A DNA stretch of 64,000 bases. Origin: Cocos nucifera. Its lineage: Eukaryota > Streptophyta > Magnoliopsida > Arecales > Arecaceae. Shown here one piece after another: positions 23,380 to 35,279 of the stretch; the stretch's first letter is position 1; the number at the start of each line of letters is the position of its first letter. Made by a program: the position numbers and the translations under genes. The notes under the pieces are model-generated. The model was not told the DNA's origin. It did not search any database and saw nothing but the letters and a program-made list of their open reading frames with translations. The stretch spans positions 62,001 to 126,000 of the forward strand of contig QRFJ01000386.1 in the NCBI GenBank assembly GCA_006176705.1, written 5' to 3'.

Positions 23380-24564
23380 TAAAATATAATTATTCTAACC
23401 AGTGGTTTTTAATGACTTTTTATTTACTTAAATAATTTTTATTTAATGATTTTACATTAATGTTAAAATATAGTTCTTAATCTTGAACTTATTGTATTGG
23501 TTAAGATTTTGATAACGTAGTTTGAAATTATTTATTATGTTCTCTCTCCAAACTTTTGATAGTTATCATACTGACCTAGACCACAGGAGATGTTAGTTTA
23601 ATCCCATCGATATGTCAATCCGGCTCGGACTACTTAACGAATTCCATGCATTGGGAGCTTGTTTGTGAGGGTCGAACTCCTAAAAAAACTTTTCTTGGTC
23701 CTTGTTGGATGGAAACGATGGCATCTTGTGGAAAGCATACAACTAAGTGGTGTTTGGTGAGCCGAACGAGGTCATCAAAATGATCTTAGATCATTATCCT
23801 AAAGTAATATGATCTCTAATGATCTAACATCTTTGCATTTAGCATACTATATTCGAGTTATTAAACATCGTCTATTTCATATTTCATGAAAATTCAAGAT
23901 GATTAATCATATATTATGAAAACTATTCTAGATATATTTCATAAAATATATTTATTGATCAAATAAAATTTATTATAATAATTATTAATATATTTAAATA
24001 ACTTAAGTATTAATATATTTTATAAAAAAATATATTTATTAATCCTATAAAAAATATTATTTATTATAATATAATTAATATTTTATTTATACTTATAATA
24101 TATTACTATTTTAAAATAAATATTTATTTTAATTAGAGAAATAAGATAAATAGAAGCAATATATTAAATAATTTCATGATTAAAATATAAGTTACAATAA
24201 TTTATTTTTATTATAATTTAAAATTATAATTGAATGATAATATGATAATAATATGATTAATAATATATTATAGTATAATAACATCATAAGTAAAATATAG
24301 GTAATATAATATAATAGATATATTGGTATATCAATTTTTTTTCACTGGATTGAGAGTACTTTTGTCCCAAATTTTAGCTTAACATCAATATCTAGGGATG
24401 ATCTTGCAACCTCAATGATTGGTTTTCGATTATTGGATGAGGAGGTGATTTGAGGATGAAAATGATTTACGATCAAAACCATGTACGTAGGATTATTATT
24501 GTGCAAATAAACACATTGATTTTGTCGCTTTCGCTCACATCATCCTTGATTTAGGGATGATAAC
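23380..24564. other. AT-rich intergenic stretch
   Basis: Strongly AT-rich, especially 23,880-24,330 with TAATAT/ATTTAT words. The phrase GGTGTTTGGTGAGCC near 23,752 resembles TIR-element termini, but I found no matching right end. No gene. Confidence 0.6.
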
Positions 24565-25223
24565 TGTTGCCATAAAACTCCAATGAGATGCTCGGTATGA
24601 TGCCGAGCAAGTGTGCCTTGCTCCTAAGTAAAAGATGAACCTACAAAAAAAGCCATTTATCAGAATTTGTCCGATAGAAAATCTTTTGATGCCTAAGTTA
24701 GCCAGAGTTAAGAAAACTGTAGAAGAAACCATGAGAGTGAGAGCTCCAAATATATAAAGAAAAAGCTTACCTCCGATCTCCTTCTTACCTCTCTTTTTAT
24801 AAGGGTGAAGTGTGCCATTGCCTTGTAACCTTCGTCCATTCAAATATCAAAATATAGAAGTTATTGAGTCCATCGTGGGCATTAGTGGAGAGGTAACTCT
24901 AGCCCATGATCTTTTGGTTATGGTCAGTTAATACCCTTATTGTACACTGGTAACTGTTCTGATCCCTAACTGTCCTAGTCATGGATCATCAGATTTTCAT
25001 AGATATTTGGCTTTCATAGATACTCGGTCAATATCTGAGTAAGATATTCTGATATAATCAATCTACGAGTAGTCGCATCACTCATGTGAATGAATCCGTG
25101 GATGTGAAAGATTGTCGATCCTTGACCAGATAGAATAGTTGAGTTTACCCCAAGCATGAAATCCTAGCTAATTATTCTAATAATAACCACATACCAAAAG
25201 ACCCCTTAAAGTTATTAATCACA
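24565..25223 (-). mobile_element. LTR copy 1 of a Ty3-gypsy (Tat-type) element
   Basis: Shares order and wording with the copy at 44591-45131: CCTTGTAACCT, GATCATCAGATTTTCATAGA versus GATCATCAGGATTTTATAGA, CAATATC and AAAAGACCCC. On the - strand it starts TGTGATTAATAACTTTA and ends GCAACA, the TG...CA form of an LTR. It is directly followed by gag sequence without a polypurine tract, so this junction is a rearrangement. Confidence 0.72.
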
Positions 25224-26407
25224 TGGATGTGGAAGATTTTTCGGCTTCTTTTTTTTCTCAGCTTGATGCTGAGTAGTGGCACTTTTCTTAGCACGTATAT
25301 ACTTCTACGTGCGCTCGAGGAGTTCAGAGTAGGATCTGAAAAACTTCTTATCCAAGGAGTAAATAAATCGGAAATTTCAAAATCCCTTGCTTCATGGTCA
25401 ACATGGCCATTAATTCATTGAGGTCATGAATTTCTAATGTGTATGGCGGTGTTAAAGTGCACCACATAGTCCCTCAAAGATTTTTCTTTTTGCTCGTAGA
25501 TGGAGAAAAGACTATCAGAGTTTCATGGCATTCTTCTACTAGTACCGAAATGTACCACGAATAATTATTCAAATTGTTTGAAGGAATGAATGCTTTCTAG
25601 TTGGAGTCTAGAATACTAGACCTAAGCTATCTTTCGAAAAGTTGTCAGGAAAGCCAAACCAAGGAGGGCATCTGAAGCCCCTTGAATTAGTATGAGAGCT
25701 TTATAGCTCTCCAAATGGTTGAGTGGACCAATGGAGCCATCATAAAGCACCAGCTGTGGCATCTTGAAATGAGCTAGGATCGGCTCATCCAGAATACTTT
25801 GGGAGAAAGAAGGATGGGTATTGAACCCGAGGCTACTGGATGAGCCTTGGTTGTCCTTTTATAGCTGAGTGAGTCGATAATTGATTTCTTATAGTTTTCG
25901 ATCATAGTCATCTAGTCATCATTGAGGCTCATCATAGTGTTGAGAATACCCCAGAGTGGAGTCTTCCCCTGATGAGCTTGAAGGAGAGCGAGGCCGCCTT
26001 TTCTTCTTTCTTGAAGTTCGTTGGGGAGGAGACCATCGCTCTTTGGGATTGGCACAATAGGAATGTTGAGTAGGTTGAGGATCGGCATAGTATGAGTGCC
26101 GAGTAAGTTGGCATTGTGGTGAAGGAGGTTGTTGAGGAGCTCGATGACTATGCCTAGAAGGCGCAACATATTATGGTGGGTCCTATGGTAGTTGCTGCTG
26201 CTATCGCTATTCTACAGTCTGCTTGAGGTTGTGAACAACTTCTATCAGGATTTTGACTTATTCAATTAATATGGTGAATTGTTGTTGATCCACCACAATT
26301 ACTGGACACAAAGTACTAGGCTCTGCTTGTCGATGAGGGTGCTCTTCATTATGGGAAGAGCGTCTGCCAGTACTAGTGGATGCATTCTAAGCTTTTGTTC
26401 TAGTCAT
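25224..26407 (-). pseudogene. Ty3-gypsy gag remnant A
   Basis: The - strand from the Met codon at 26,407 reads MTRTKA, STSTGRRSSHNEEHPHRQAE, then the capsid-type segment DEPILAHFKMPQLVLYDGSI, GPLNHLESYKALI and DALLGLAFLTT, ending near KKFFRSYSELLER. This is the retrotransposon gag family as found in Tat/Retand elements. Several stops and frameshifts break it. Protease and polymerase are missing between it and LTR copy 1. Confidence 0.8.
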
Positions 26408-26437
26408 GGTTCTTTCTTTCGAGGGATAAATTTGTCT

Positions 26438-26457
26438 CCTAACCTAGCATGCCAATC
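26438..26457 (-). other. Primer binding site region of gypsy element A
   Basis: Immediately inside LTR copy 2, the - strand reads GATTGGCATGCTAGGTTAGG, the tRNA-complement position in Ty3-gypsy elements. The equivalent sequence by LTR copy 3 is ATTGGTGCACCAGATAATG. Both are eroded. Confidence 0.5.
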
Positions 26458-27479
26458 TGTTGCTCTAAAACTCCGACGAGATACTTGGTATGGTGCCGAG
26501 TAAGTACATCCTGCTCCCAAGTGAAAGATGAACATACAAAAGAAGTTTATCTTGTCAAAATTTATCCGACGAGGGACTCTTCGATCCCTAAGTCAGCTGA
26601 AGTTAAGAAAATAGTGGAAGAAACCATGAGAGTAAGAGCTCAAATTATGTAAAGAAAAAGCTTATCCCCAGTCCCCTTCTTACCTCCGACAGTGGACGAT
26701 CGATGGCGATGGAGCAAGAAATGGCTGGTGATGAGGTCCAGATGGCGAGAATCATAAGAAAACATCCAAAAAATAGGGGATCCATCCTTTTGCTTTGATT
26801 TTTTCGATCATTGACAGCCAAAACCTTTGGGGAAGATAGTAAATAGGTAGGGTGTCATGATTCAGGGGTGCAGCACCAATGACAATAGCGCTAGTGGCCA
26901 AAAAAAGAAAAAAGGGTTGGCCAAAATAGAAAAAAAAATAGGGTCTAGGTTCATGTGGTTTTTTCGACAAATCCGACGATCGATGGTCATCTGCAATGAT
27001 ATGAAAAGAAGAAAAGATAGAGAGAAGGAAGGCAGGGGTTCTTACCTCGGCTCCGGTAGCATTTCTAACTTCAATTTTCAGTGACTATGGGTTTAGAAAA
27101 AACATCAAAATGAGGAAGAAAGAGAGAGAAAGAGTGCCGGTGTAGGGTCAACTTTGTCACATAGAAACCTTCGAGGGGGAGGGAGAGATATATAAGGTAG
27201 AGGGGAGGCCGAATCCTCCTAGAATATCTAAAGCAACATTCGATAATAATTTCAAAAGATTCAACGCCAAGTGACCATCCTTGCGAGTGACTACATGTTG
27301 ATAGAGTGTTAATCTAGAGACTTTCTCATGAATCCATGTTACATGTTGAGATCGTAATGGTAGTGTGTTGAATGGCTACAAAACTCGTTTGCAAGGATCT
27401 TTGCTATGTGTCAATATCTCTGAGAAGGATGGGAGCCGAAGAATTGATCGTGGTTGTCTAGGGTCACTACTACAAAAAA

Positions 27480-27830
27480 AAGCTATGGCAGCGGTTCGTA
27501 ACTACTGTCGTAGCCCAAAAAATCACTGCCACAGGCTATGACAGCGGTTTTCTAACCGCTGCTACTGCGGCCGTTGCCGTAGCTCTATGGCAGCGATTGT
27601 TGCAGCGATTGTTTGAACCACTGCCATAGATATTCTATTGCAGTGGTTTATAAACCGCTGCAATAGATCGACCTATAGTAGGGATTAAGTAATCACTGCC
27701 ATAGATAATCTATAGCAGTAATTTTTTAACTACTGTCATAAGTCTAATATAGCGATTGGCATCATTTGCACTAGGGACCTATGGCAACAATTATAAAATC
27801 ACTGCCATAGATTTTGAATAATTAAAATAA
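27480..27830. repeat. Left subterminal repeat array of CACTA copy 1
   Basis: About ten diverged units of TATGGCAGCGGTT paired with AACCGCTGCCATA, so each pair can fold into a hairpin. In En/Spm such repeats bind the TNPA-type protein. Confidence 0.85.
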
Positions 27831-27979
27831 ATAAAATTTTTATTTTTTTATATATTTTATCTGATAAATATAGATATATAATATAAGAAAATATAATAAA
27901 CATAAAAATTATTTTGAAATACTAAAATTTTATTATCGAATAAAATTTATTATAATATTTTTTTAAAAAATAAAATACA

Positions 27980-29712
27980 TCAAAAGTTTTCTAAATCTAC
28001 ATCATCATCATCATCATCGTCATCGAGAGTCGAAGTCGGAGCCAGAGCTGGAGCTAGAATGCGGGCCAACATATCCTCGAAGCTCGTGACTCCAAAACAT
28101 GTGCTGAGCATTGACATCATGTCTCTCACGATGCCCTCCAGATGAAATGCACGCTCCTCAGTTCGATTTGCCCACATCGCAGCATGATCTGCTCGTGCCA
28201 ACACCTCCTCAAGCTTCTTCCGACTGACGACACCGAAAGTCTATGAGGAGAAGCTCGCCTTGAACTGATAGCTCGTCGGCGTGTGTCCGAGCCTGCATCG
28301 GATCCTTCCAGAGTGCTCAGGCCCTAAGACCTGAGACAGATGGTCATGGGGCCCAGAGGTATCCGGGCCCTCACTCGCGAGCGCATCTAACTGATTTTGT
28401 AGTTATAAATTAAAATAAAATTTTATAAGAAATGCTATAATACTAATTATATATTAATATATTTAATACTTACAAAAATACGCTCGATTGCGATGTTCAT
28501 CGATCTGCCCGTCTTGTCCATGCAGTTGGATCGAAAGATCTCGCTATGGCTGGACATCACTCCATCTCTCATCAGCTATAATAAAGAATAAATTTATTAG
28601 AAAGATGATAAAAAATATAAATTTAATTTATCTAGTAAAATTTAGAATTAATTACCTCTCTATGCACATGATTGGCCATAGACTCGTGGCCTAGAGTGTG
28701 CATATACTCCTAGACTGCACGATTCTTCCGATTCTGATGGAAGGTAGCCTAATAAGTATTTAAATAAATAATAAATATTTAAAAAATATTTAAATAAAAC
28801 TTTAAGCATATTGAAAAATTTAAAAGTTAAAAATTTTATCTCGAACTTCTGGCTCCTCCAGTGTCTAACCATCCTCTCTCACTGACTTGGAGGACGATCC
28901 TGTATCCAGGGAACAAGCTCCTCTAGAGTGTCTTATCGGTGCTCGAGTCATTCTCTGTGGAGCTTGATCTTGTAACCCCGGTACAACTCTTCGATCTTCT
29001 TCAGTCGGACATCTCGAGTCCTCTTATGATCGAAAAAGTCGTACCTTCTCTATATAAATTTATCAAAAATCAGTTGCAAAATTATTCTAATCAAACATAT
29101 ATAGTATAAATATATAAAATACATAAATATAATTAAAATATGCGTACTTACCCATATCTTCTTTCATACCTAATTTTTGATGGTAGCATCCATCAAACGT
29201 CAGTCTTTGGGCTCTATGGGAATGATGTCCAACCACCTCACAAGCACTCCAAAAAAAAAATGCATCTTCCACGCGGTCTTTTCTATCAGCCTCCCCTCCA
29301 CATCGTAATAGACCATCACCTGAAGCTAGCGATTTCACACATGTGCCATACGTGTGGGATCATGAAATATCCGATTGGATGATGTACCTATAATGCAAAT
29401 ACATTATGCAAATATATAAGTATACAAATATTATATAAAAATAAAGTTGTGCTAATATAATAAAAATGTACACTCAGATGCCTGCGTAGTAGCATGTGCC
29501 TCAGATATGGACGACAATAGAGGCTTAGCTGCTGATGGAGTAGATGCCGTTGGTGGAGTAGATATCATCGGTGGAATAGATGCCGATGATGGAGGTCCTT
29601 GAGCAGCCAATGTCGAGGTGGACGGAGTATGCTCCGACTGCTCCTCGGATGCTGAACTACGCGTAACTTGCTGAGGGGCAGGGGTGAAAGCTAGATGGCA
29701 TTTCGGTGCCAT
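27980..29712 (-). pseudogene. TNP1-like (Ptta/En/Spm) gene, broken, CACTA copy 1
   Basis: Exon-like blocks from the Met codon at 29,712 (MAPKCHLAF) run leftwards. A Pro/Ser/Thr-rich N-terminus is followed by a block near 28,880-29,040 reading RLKKIEELYRGYKIKLHREW, then YMHTLGHESMANHVHREV (about 28,655-28,710). Next comes a block ending SMNIAIERIF, and finally a C-terminus with a short Asp run and stop at 27,980. The LY.GYK..LH and HTLGHESMA..V.RE motifs are hallmarks of the plant transposase_24 family. Stops interrupt the blocks. Confidence 0.82.
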
Positions 29713-30209
29713 TATGATCTGCAATGTTAATGAACATTAATCAATATAACATGTTAAATAATAATATTAGTATAGCATCAATAAATAGTTTCTAATATGT
29801 ACACTAATCAATTGATGGATCTATCATTATGCAATGTAATAAACAAAAGCAACATGATATAAACATCCAAGAATCATTATGCAATAAATTCTACAACATG
29901 AATACATTCATAAATAATTAAGGATGAGCAACAGTCATAGATCCGATCTCTTATGCGAATCTTGGTGTTAATCCAAAAACTTAAAAGAAGAATAAAGTAG
30001 ATGATGGTGGCACCTTAAGGCTTAAAGTTAGAACTTTAGAGAGATATATCAAATTCTATTTGCTTGAAAGTCGAGCTGGCTCTATGCCTGAGATAGTCGA
30101 CTCCATGCCCGAGACATCCGGCTAGGGTCCTCCTCCGGCCCGAGCCGGCTCGATCACGGCCCGAGCCGATTCGATCACGGCCCGAGCCAGCTCGACTGCG
30201 TATCTGAGA

Positions 30210-30585
30210 TGGCTCGGTTGTGTGCCATCTCCTCGATCACTCCCTCTCTCCCTCTCTCGATCTCTCTCGTCGGCGATGGCGGAGAGGCCGAACCCCTCCC
30301 TTCCAGTCTTTTCATCTCTCAATCTTCCTCTCTCCTTCTCTCGATCTTCCTCATCGGTGAGGTCGGACCCCATCCCTCCCTCTCTCACTCTCTCGATCTT
30401 TCTCACCGACAAGACCAGACCCTATCCCTCCTAGTGATGCCAGCAAGGCCGGACCCCCTCCCTTCCTCTTTCACTCTCTCGATTTTCCACTCTCCCTCTC
30501 TCGATCTCCCTCGTCGATGAGGCCGGATCCCCTCCCTCCCAATGATGGCGGTAAGGCCGGATCCCTTCCTTTCTCTCTCAAGTAC
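30210..30585. repeat. C/T-rich minisatellite in CACTA copy 1
   Basis: Irregular repetition of CTCTCTCGATCTTCCTC, followed by GGTGAGGCCGGACCCC-like words, spaced about 60 bases. The same array recurs in CACTA copy 3 (55,150-55,460). Confidence 0.8.
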
Positions 30586-31099
30586 AGACCCATCGGGCAT
30601 TCGAATTTGGATTCGGTATCAGTAATTAAAATTAGATTCGGATCTGAATATCTAGATTTTGATCCGAACCCAATCCATTAATAGATCTAATCCATAGCCA
30701 CCGATGTGGCGCGATCCAAGGCTACCACCACGGCATGACCCAAAAACTATGGCATACAGATAATTATAATATTTATAATAAATATTTATAATATTTATTA
30801 TAAATATTTTATAAATTATTATAAATATATATATGATTAATAAATAATACCATAAAATTAAAAAAAAATTATACCTATGGCTATAGAGAGCGGATCACAT
30901 CGAAAGTTTCGAAGATCATCGGTGACGATGCTAGAGGAGGATGACGGCACTAGAGGTAACTTATGAAACAAAAGTAAGATAGTAAGATAGAGAAGAGAGA
31001 AAAAAAAAGAAAAGAGAGAGAGAGCAGTGGTCGGGATGAGGGGCCAGGGGGAGGGGGCACAGTGACGAGGAGGCTGAAGGAGGCTTCGCACTCGATCGG

Positions 31100-31640
31100 G
31101 GGAGGGTCAGAATGATGGTGGTGGTAGGGGGGTTGGGTTTCATGGGGGGCGAAGGAGGGTGGAGGGGGGCTCACCGGAAGGGGGTTTGATTTTGCACCAG
31201 GGTCGGAGGAGGATAGAGTGTGGGGGAGGGGTTTCACGGGGTCCGGCAGAGGGTCGAGGGTGGATGGAGTTTTTGCTGGAGGAAGGTTTCATAGGGGCCG
31301 AGGGAGGGTTGGATGGGGGTTCATCGGAGGGGGTTTCGCTGGAGACCGAGGGAGGGTCGGATGGGTGGGTGGGGAGGGGGTGGGGTTTCGCAGGGGGCCG
31401 AGCGAGGGTGGAGGGGGGTTCGTCAAGGGAGGATTTCGTGGGGGCTAAGGGAGGGTCGGATGGGGGGTTCGCCGAAGGAGGATTTTATTGGGGGCCGAGG
31501 AGGGTTGGATGGAGGGGGGGGGGGCGGGTGGCGAGGAGGGGCGGTCGGGGATGGGAAGCCGGAGGGGGAAGGAGGGGCGGCATCGATCGAGGGGGAAGGA
31601 GGGGCGACGTCGATCGAGGGGAAGGAGCCTCACTGACGAC
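31100..31640. repeat. G-rich low-complexity tract in CACTA copy 1
   Basis: Runs of GGGGG, GGAGGGGGG and GGAGGGTCGG dominate the + strand for over 500 bases. Glycine-rich and proline-rich open frames here are composition artefacts. Equivalent tracts lie in copies 2 and 3. Confidence 0.85.
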
Positions 31641-31915
31641 GAAGAGGAGGGGGGAGAGAGAGAGAGATCGAGCGCGCACAGGAGAAAAGAAAAATTTTAA
31701 AAATTTTTAACCTAATCTACAGCAACGGTTATCAAACCGCTGCCATAGATCTATGATAGTAGTTATCGAACCACTGTCATAAATCTACGATAGCAATTAT
31801 CCAAAACTGCTATCATAGATCTACGACAGTGGTTCTATAATCGTTGCTGTAGATCTATAACAGCGATTTTTGATAACCACTGTCATAGATTGAAATTAAT
31901 TTTTTTCTTATTTTT

Positions 31916-32794
31916 TTTAAATATTATATAATTTTAAAATTTAATATTCATCTTTATCATTCATTATCTAAATAATTATCATTAAAGTATCGTCACAAAA
32001 GATCACCTCGATCCGATGGCCCTAGCTTCATCGATCAAAAAATTTGATTTCGATTATCATGAATGACGATGCGATGATCTGATAGATGAAGATCTTCGAT
32101 GGATTCAAAAATCTACAACGATGATCTCGATGATGTTTTTAGTATACTATCAAAGTTTTACTTCAATTGGATATCATTATTATGATCAATTTAGTATGAA
32201 ATAATTTTAACCATTAAATTAGAAACAAGCGATCAAAGAATTAAATGGCATCTGATTATGAGATAATTTTTTAGTTAAATGATCAAAAGTACGAGCATAA
32301 CAATCAGTGAAGTTTCAGAATGATTATCAGAAGATGTATAGTTTTAAATCATTCTTCATCTCATGAGTTGAATTTTATAATCACCACTATAAAAAATAAT
32401 TAAAATAGTAGCTAAGATCATTTATAAAAAAAATTATCTCATAATCGAACATCGTTTGATCCTTTGATAACTCGTTTATTATGTAATGGTTGAAACTAAC
32501 CTATACTAAATTGATCAAGATAATAATGTTCGATTGAAGTAAAACTTTGATAGTATTCTATAAACATCATCGAGATTATTGTTGCAGATTTTTGGATCCA
32601 TCAAAGATCTCCATCTATCAGATCATTACATCATTATTCGTGATCATCGAAATCAAATTTTTTTGATCGACGAAGTTAGGGCCATTGGATCGAGCGACCT
32701 TTTGCGATGATACTCTAATGATAATTATTTAGATAATGAACGATGAAAATGGATATTAAATTTTAAAATTATATAATATTTTTTAAAAAATATG
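31916..32794. repeat. Large imperfect palindrome in CACTA copy 1
   Basis: The left arm (about 31916-32288) and right arm (about 32405-32794) are reverse complements over nearly their full length; for example TCATTATCTAAATAATTATC on the left pairs with GATAATTATTTAGATAATGA on the right. Centre near 32,353. It is flanked on both sides by subterminal repeats. Confidence 0.88.
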
Positions 32795-33024
32795 GTACAG
32801 TTATAATTAACCGCTGTCATAAATCAGATTATAGCAGCGGTTCCTACTAACCGCTGCTATAGGTCCGACTTATGGTAGCGGTTACAATGAACCGCTGCTA
32901 TAGGTCGACCTATGGTAGTGGTTAATAAAAATCACTACCGTAGGAGCTATAGCAGTGGTTTCAAAAATTGCTACCATAGTATGCGCTGTCATAAGCCATT
33001 TTTATAGTAGTGGATACCAATACA

Positions 33025-33040
33025 AGTATTCCTCCCCCTG
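33025..33040 (-). other. Polypurine tract beside LTR copy 2
   Basis: The - strand reads CAGGGGGAGGAATACT just before the LTR start TGTATTGG. This is the position and composition of a retrotransposon polypurine tract. Confidence 0.6.
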
Positions 33041-33288
33041 AAGTATTATTTTCTCTCTTATCATTGCTTTTGTTCTCCCTTAAGTTGTTGTTCTTCTCTC
33101 TGGTCTAGGGGGAGTCTTCTCCATGACATTCTATCCTATTTTACAAGATTTTAAGATCATTTTTCTTTCCTTTTTCTCCTTTCGATCTAGGTTGCATGTA
33201 GATTATTTTAGGATTTCTCTTCTCTTTCTTCTTTTTTGAACCGTCTTGTCCTCTTTGAGCTTCTTTTGATTTTTCTTAGTTGATTGAA

Positions 33289-34480
33289 ATGTCCTCTTCT
33301 AGGCATGAGTTCAGGGGTGAGAACTTTATGAGAGATCAAGGTTCTCAAGCTTTGTCTTCCTGGGATGGGGCTAAGCTAGGAAGTTTATCGGGTAGGACCT
33401 AAGGAAATAACCTCTTCTTGTTGGGCCCAATTGTGTTCTAGGGATTTGGATAGTCCATCGATCGCCGAGAACTATTCAGGCCCAATGCATGAGAGATCTG
33501 AAGTCCGAGTCTGATATTCGACATTTAAAGGATTGATATTAGATCCTGAGTCGATATTAGATCCGTCGGATGGTTAGATCACCATTTACAAAGAATTTCT
33601 TTGGTCTGGACTTTGTTTTCTCCTCATCCTCTTATCTGTAACATTGTAGACCTTTACTAGATGGTGCCTACTCAGTTAGCTCTTAATTCTATTCAAATTT
33701 TGTGTTCTTTCATCATCCTCTATAATATTCTCCACATCAAACCAAGAGTTTCTATTTTTTAGGTTTTATTTTCTTTGAAGAAACATCCTCGAGAAAGAGG
33801 ATGGTGGTTCTTTAGTCCCTGGTACCATCGCCAATTTATTACCAAAACTTCTATCATATGTTCATGGATGGAAGAATAAGTTTTTCTTTATCTCTGCCGA
33901 TCATCCCTAGGGGTTTAGTTGGATTTGAAGTGCTCCCGACCTCGCCCCAAACAAGAACGGTATAGTCCTTGAAAAGGATAAGGAGCACTTTGAGCTGCTA
34001 CTCGATGCTAAGGTTCTGAAGCAGCAAGACTTACTGTAGGAGTAAAACTTGTATAATGTTGAACTAAGTCTAGTTAACTCTTTAGATAGGATCTTGTTGT
34101 TTCTTTAAGTCCCAAGTTTCTTTGCTATATACGTTTTCATTTCTTATAACTAACTTTCTTTCTTGATTTTTCAGTTATGAAGATCTCCACTAAGTTGATC
34201 TGCCATGTAGTGCAGAAGAGGCTGGCTTCATGAGGGGAAACTTCTTGAGAACTTGCAAAGAGGAGTCGAAGTCAGGGAGAAACTTCCTCGAGAGAGCCAA
34301 AGGTGGCTGCACCACCGAGGTCGACACCACCACCGACTCCTACCCCATTGACTATTTCACCATATAAGGGCCCTTGTTCTATCCCTATCGATGTTGGCGA
34401 TAACTTGGTGATCGTCGGGGCAGTACTGACTAGGGTGGCCCCTCCTGCATCGGCCTCAGGTTCAACTTTATCTGGTGCTT
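33289..34480 (+). pseudogene. Antisense accessory ORF of a Tat-type gypsy element
   Basis: The + strand, opposite to gag and pol, encodes fragments such as MSSSRHEFRGENFMRDQGSQ, then LHIKPRVSIF, HPRERGWWFFSPWYHRQFIT and DKEHFELLLDAKVLKQQDLL. The order of these blocks matches the 'putative gypsy type transposon' (transposase_28) family found as an extra ORF in Tat elements. Frameshifts and stops break it. It ends where the reverse transcriptase begins on the other strand. Confidence 0.7.
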
Positions 34481-35270
34481 CCTCGATGCATTGAAAGCTT
34501 CTTCCAAGTTGTAGATGTGTTGAGTAGTCTCATCGCTTTTCATAAGCATGTCGTCGATATAAACCTTCATATTTTAACCGATTTAGTTCTTAAAGATTTT
34601 ATTAACCAATCATTGATAAGTCTCTCTGGTATTTTTAAGATCGAAGGGCATGACTTTATAATAGTACAAGCCTTTTTTGATGATGAACATTATTTTTTCA
34701 TCTTCGGAAGCCATTTGAATTTAGTTATAGCTAGAGAAGCATCCATAAAGCTTAGAAGTTGATGATCCGATGTTGCAATGACTACTTGGTCAATTCTTGA
34801 TAGTGAAAAGCTATCATTTGGATAACCTTTATTATGGTCAATGTAGTCAATACATATTCTTCACTTATCATTAGCTTTCTTGACCATCACCATATTTGCA
34901 AGCCACTCAGGATAATGTGTTTGCTAAATGAAGTCTGTGGTTAACAACTTGTTGACTTTCTTGTCAATTGCCTTTTGTCTTTCAGGAGCAAAATTTCTTT
35001 TCTTCTGACATACCAGCCTACATTTTAGATTAACATTTAATCTATGGACAATTATGTCAGGGGTATACCTGGTATGTTCGAGGCCGGCCAAGCAAAAATA
35101 TCTATATTTTTTTTGTAAGGTCATGAGATCTTCTCGATGCTATCCATCTAGTAATGATCCAATTTGGATAGTTTTAGTTGGATCATTCTTCCTGAGTGGA
35201 ATCAAGATAATTTGTTCAACTGGCTCTTCCCGACTTTCTTCTTCTCGTTGATTTAGCCCGTTAATTGGTA
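34470..35270 (-). pseudogene. Ty3-gypsy reverse transcriptase remnant
   Basis: The - strand reads FAPERQKAIDKKVNKLLTTD, HYPEWLANMVMVKKANDKWR, ICIDYIDHNKGYPNDSFSLS and RIDQVVIATSDHQLLSFMDA. These are the canonical start and palm region of Ty3-gypsy reverse transcriptase. The sequence is truncated soon after the region of the usual YVDD box. RNase H and integrase are absent. Confidence 0.85.
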
Positions 35271-35279
35271 GGATTTCTA

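Larger units (their letters stand above)
27465..33012 (-). mobile_element. CACTA (En/Spm) element, copy 1
   Basis: The termini are CACTACTACAAAAAAAAGC on the left and CACTACTATAAAAATGGCTT (reverse complement) on the right. Flanks GGT and GAT fit a 3-bp duplication with one change. Both ends carry many copies of CTATGGCAGCGGTT-type subterminal repeats in both orientations. A broken TNP1-like gene lies on the - strand (27980-29712). It also has a C/T minisatellite, a G-rich tract and a large palindrome (31916-32794). No TNP2 is seen, so it is non-autonomous. It is inserted in LTR copy 2. Confidence 0.9.
26458..33024 (-). mobile_element. LTR copy 2 of the gypsy complex, split by CACTA copy 1
   Basis: LTR sequence occupies 26458-27464 and 33013-33024, about 1 kb in total. 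On the - strand it would start TGTATTGGTATC just after a purine tract and end TAGAGCAACA next to the primer site. Its first 230 + strand bases match LTR copies 1 and 3; the remainder is different, so the U3 part belongs to another subfamily or has been exchanged. Confidence 0.6.

Noticed and set aside
31159..31710. Glycine-rich 183-codon open frame on the + strand
   Set aside because: Lies in the G-rich tract of CACTA copy 1, with overlapping open frames on both strands and no domain.
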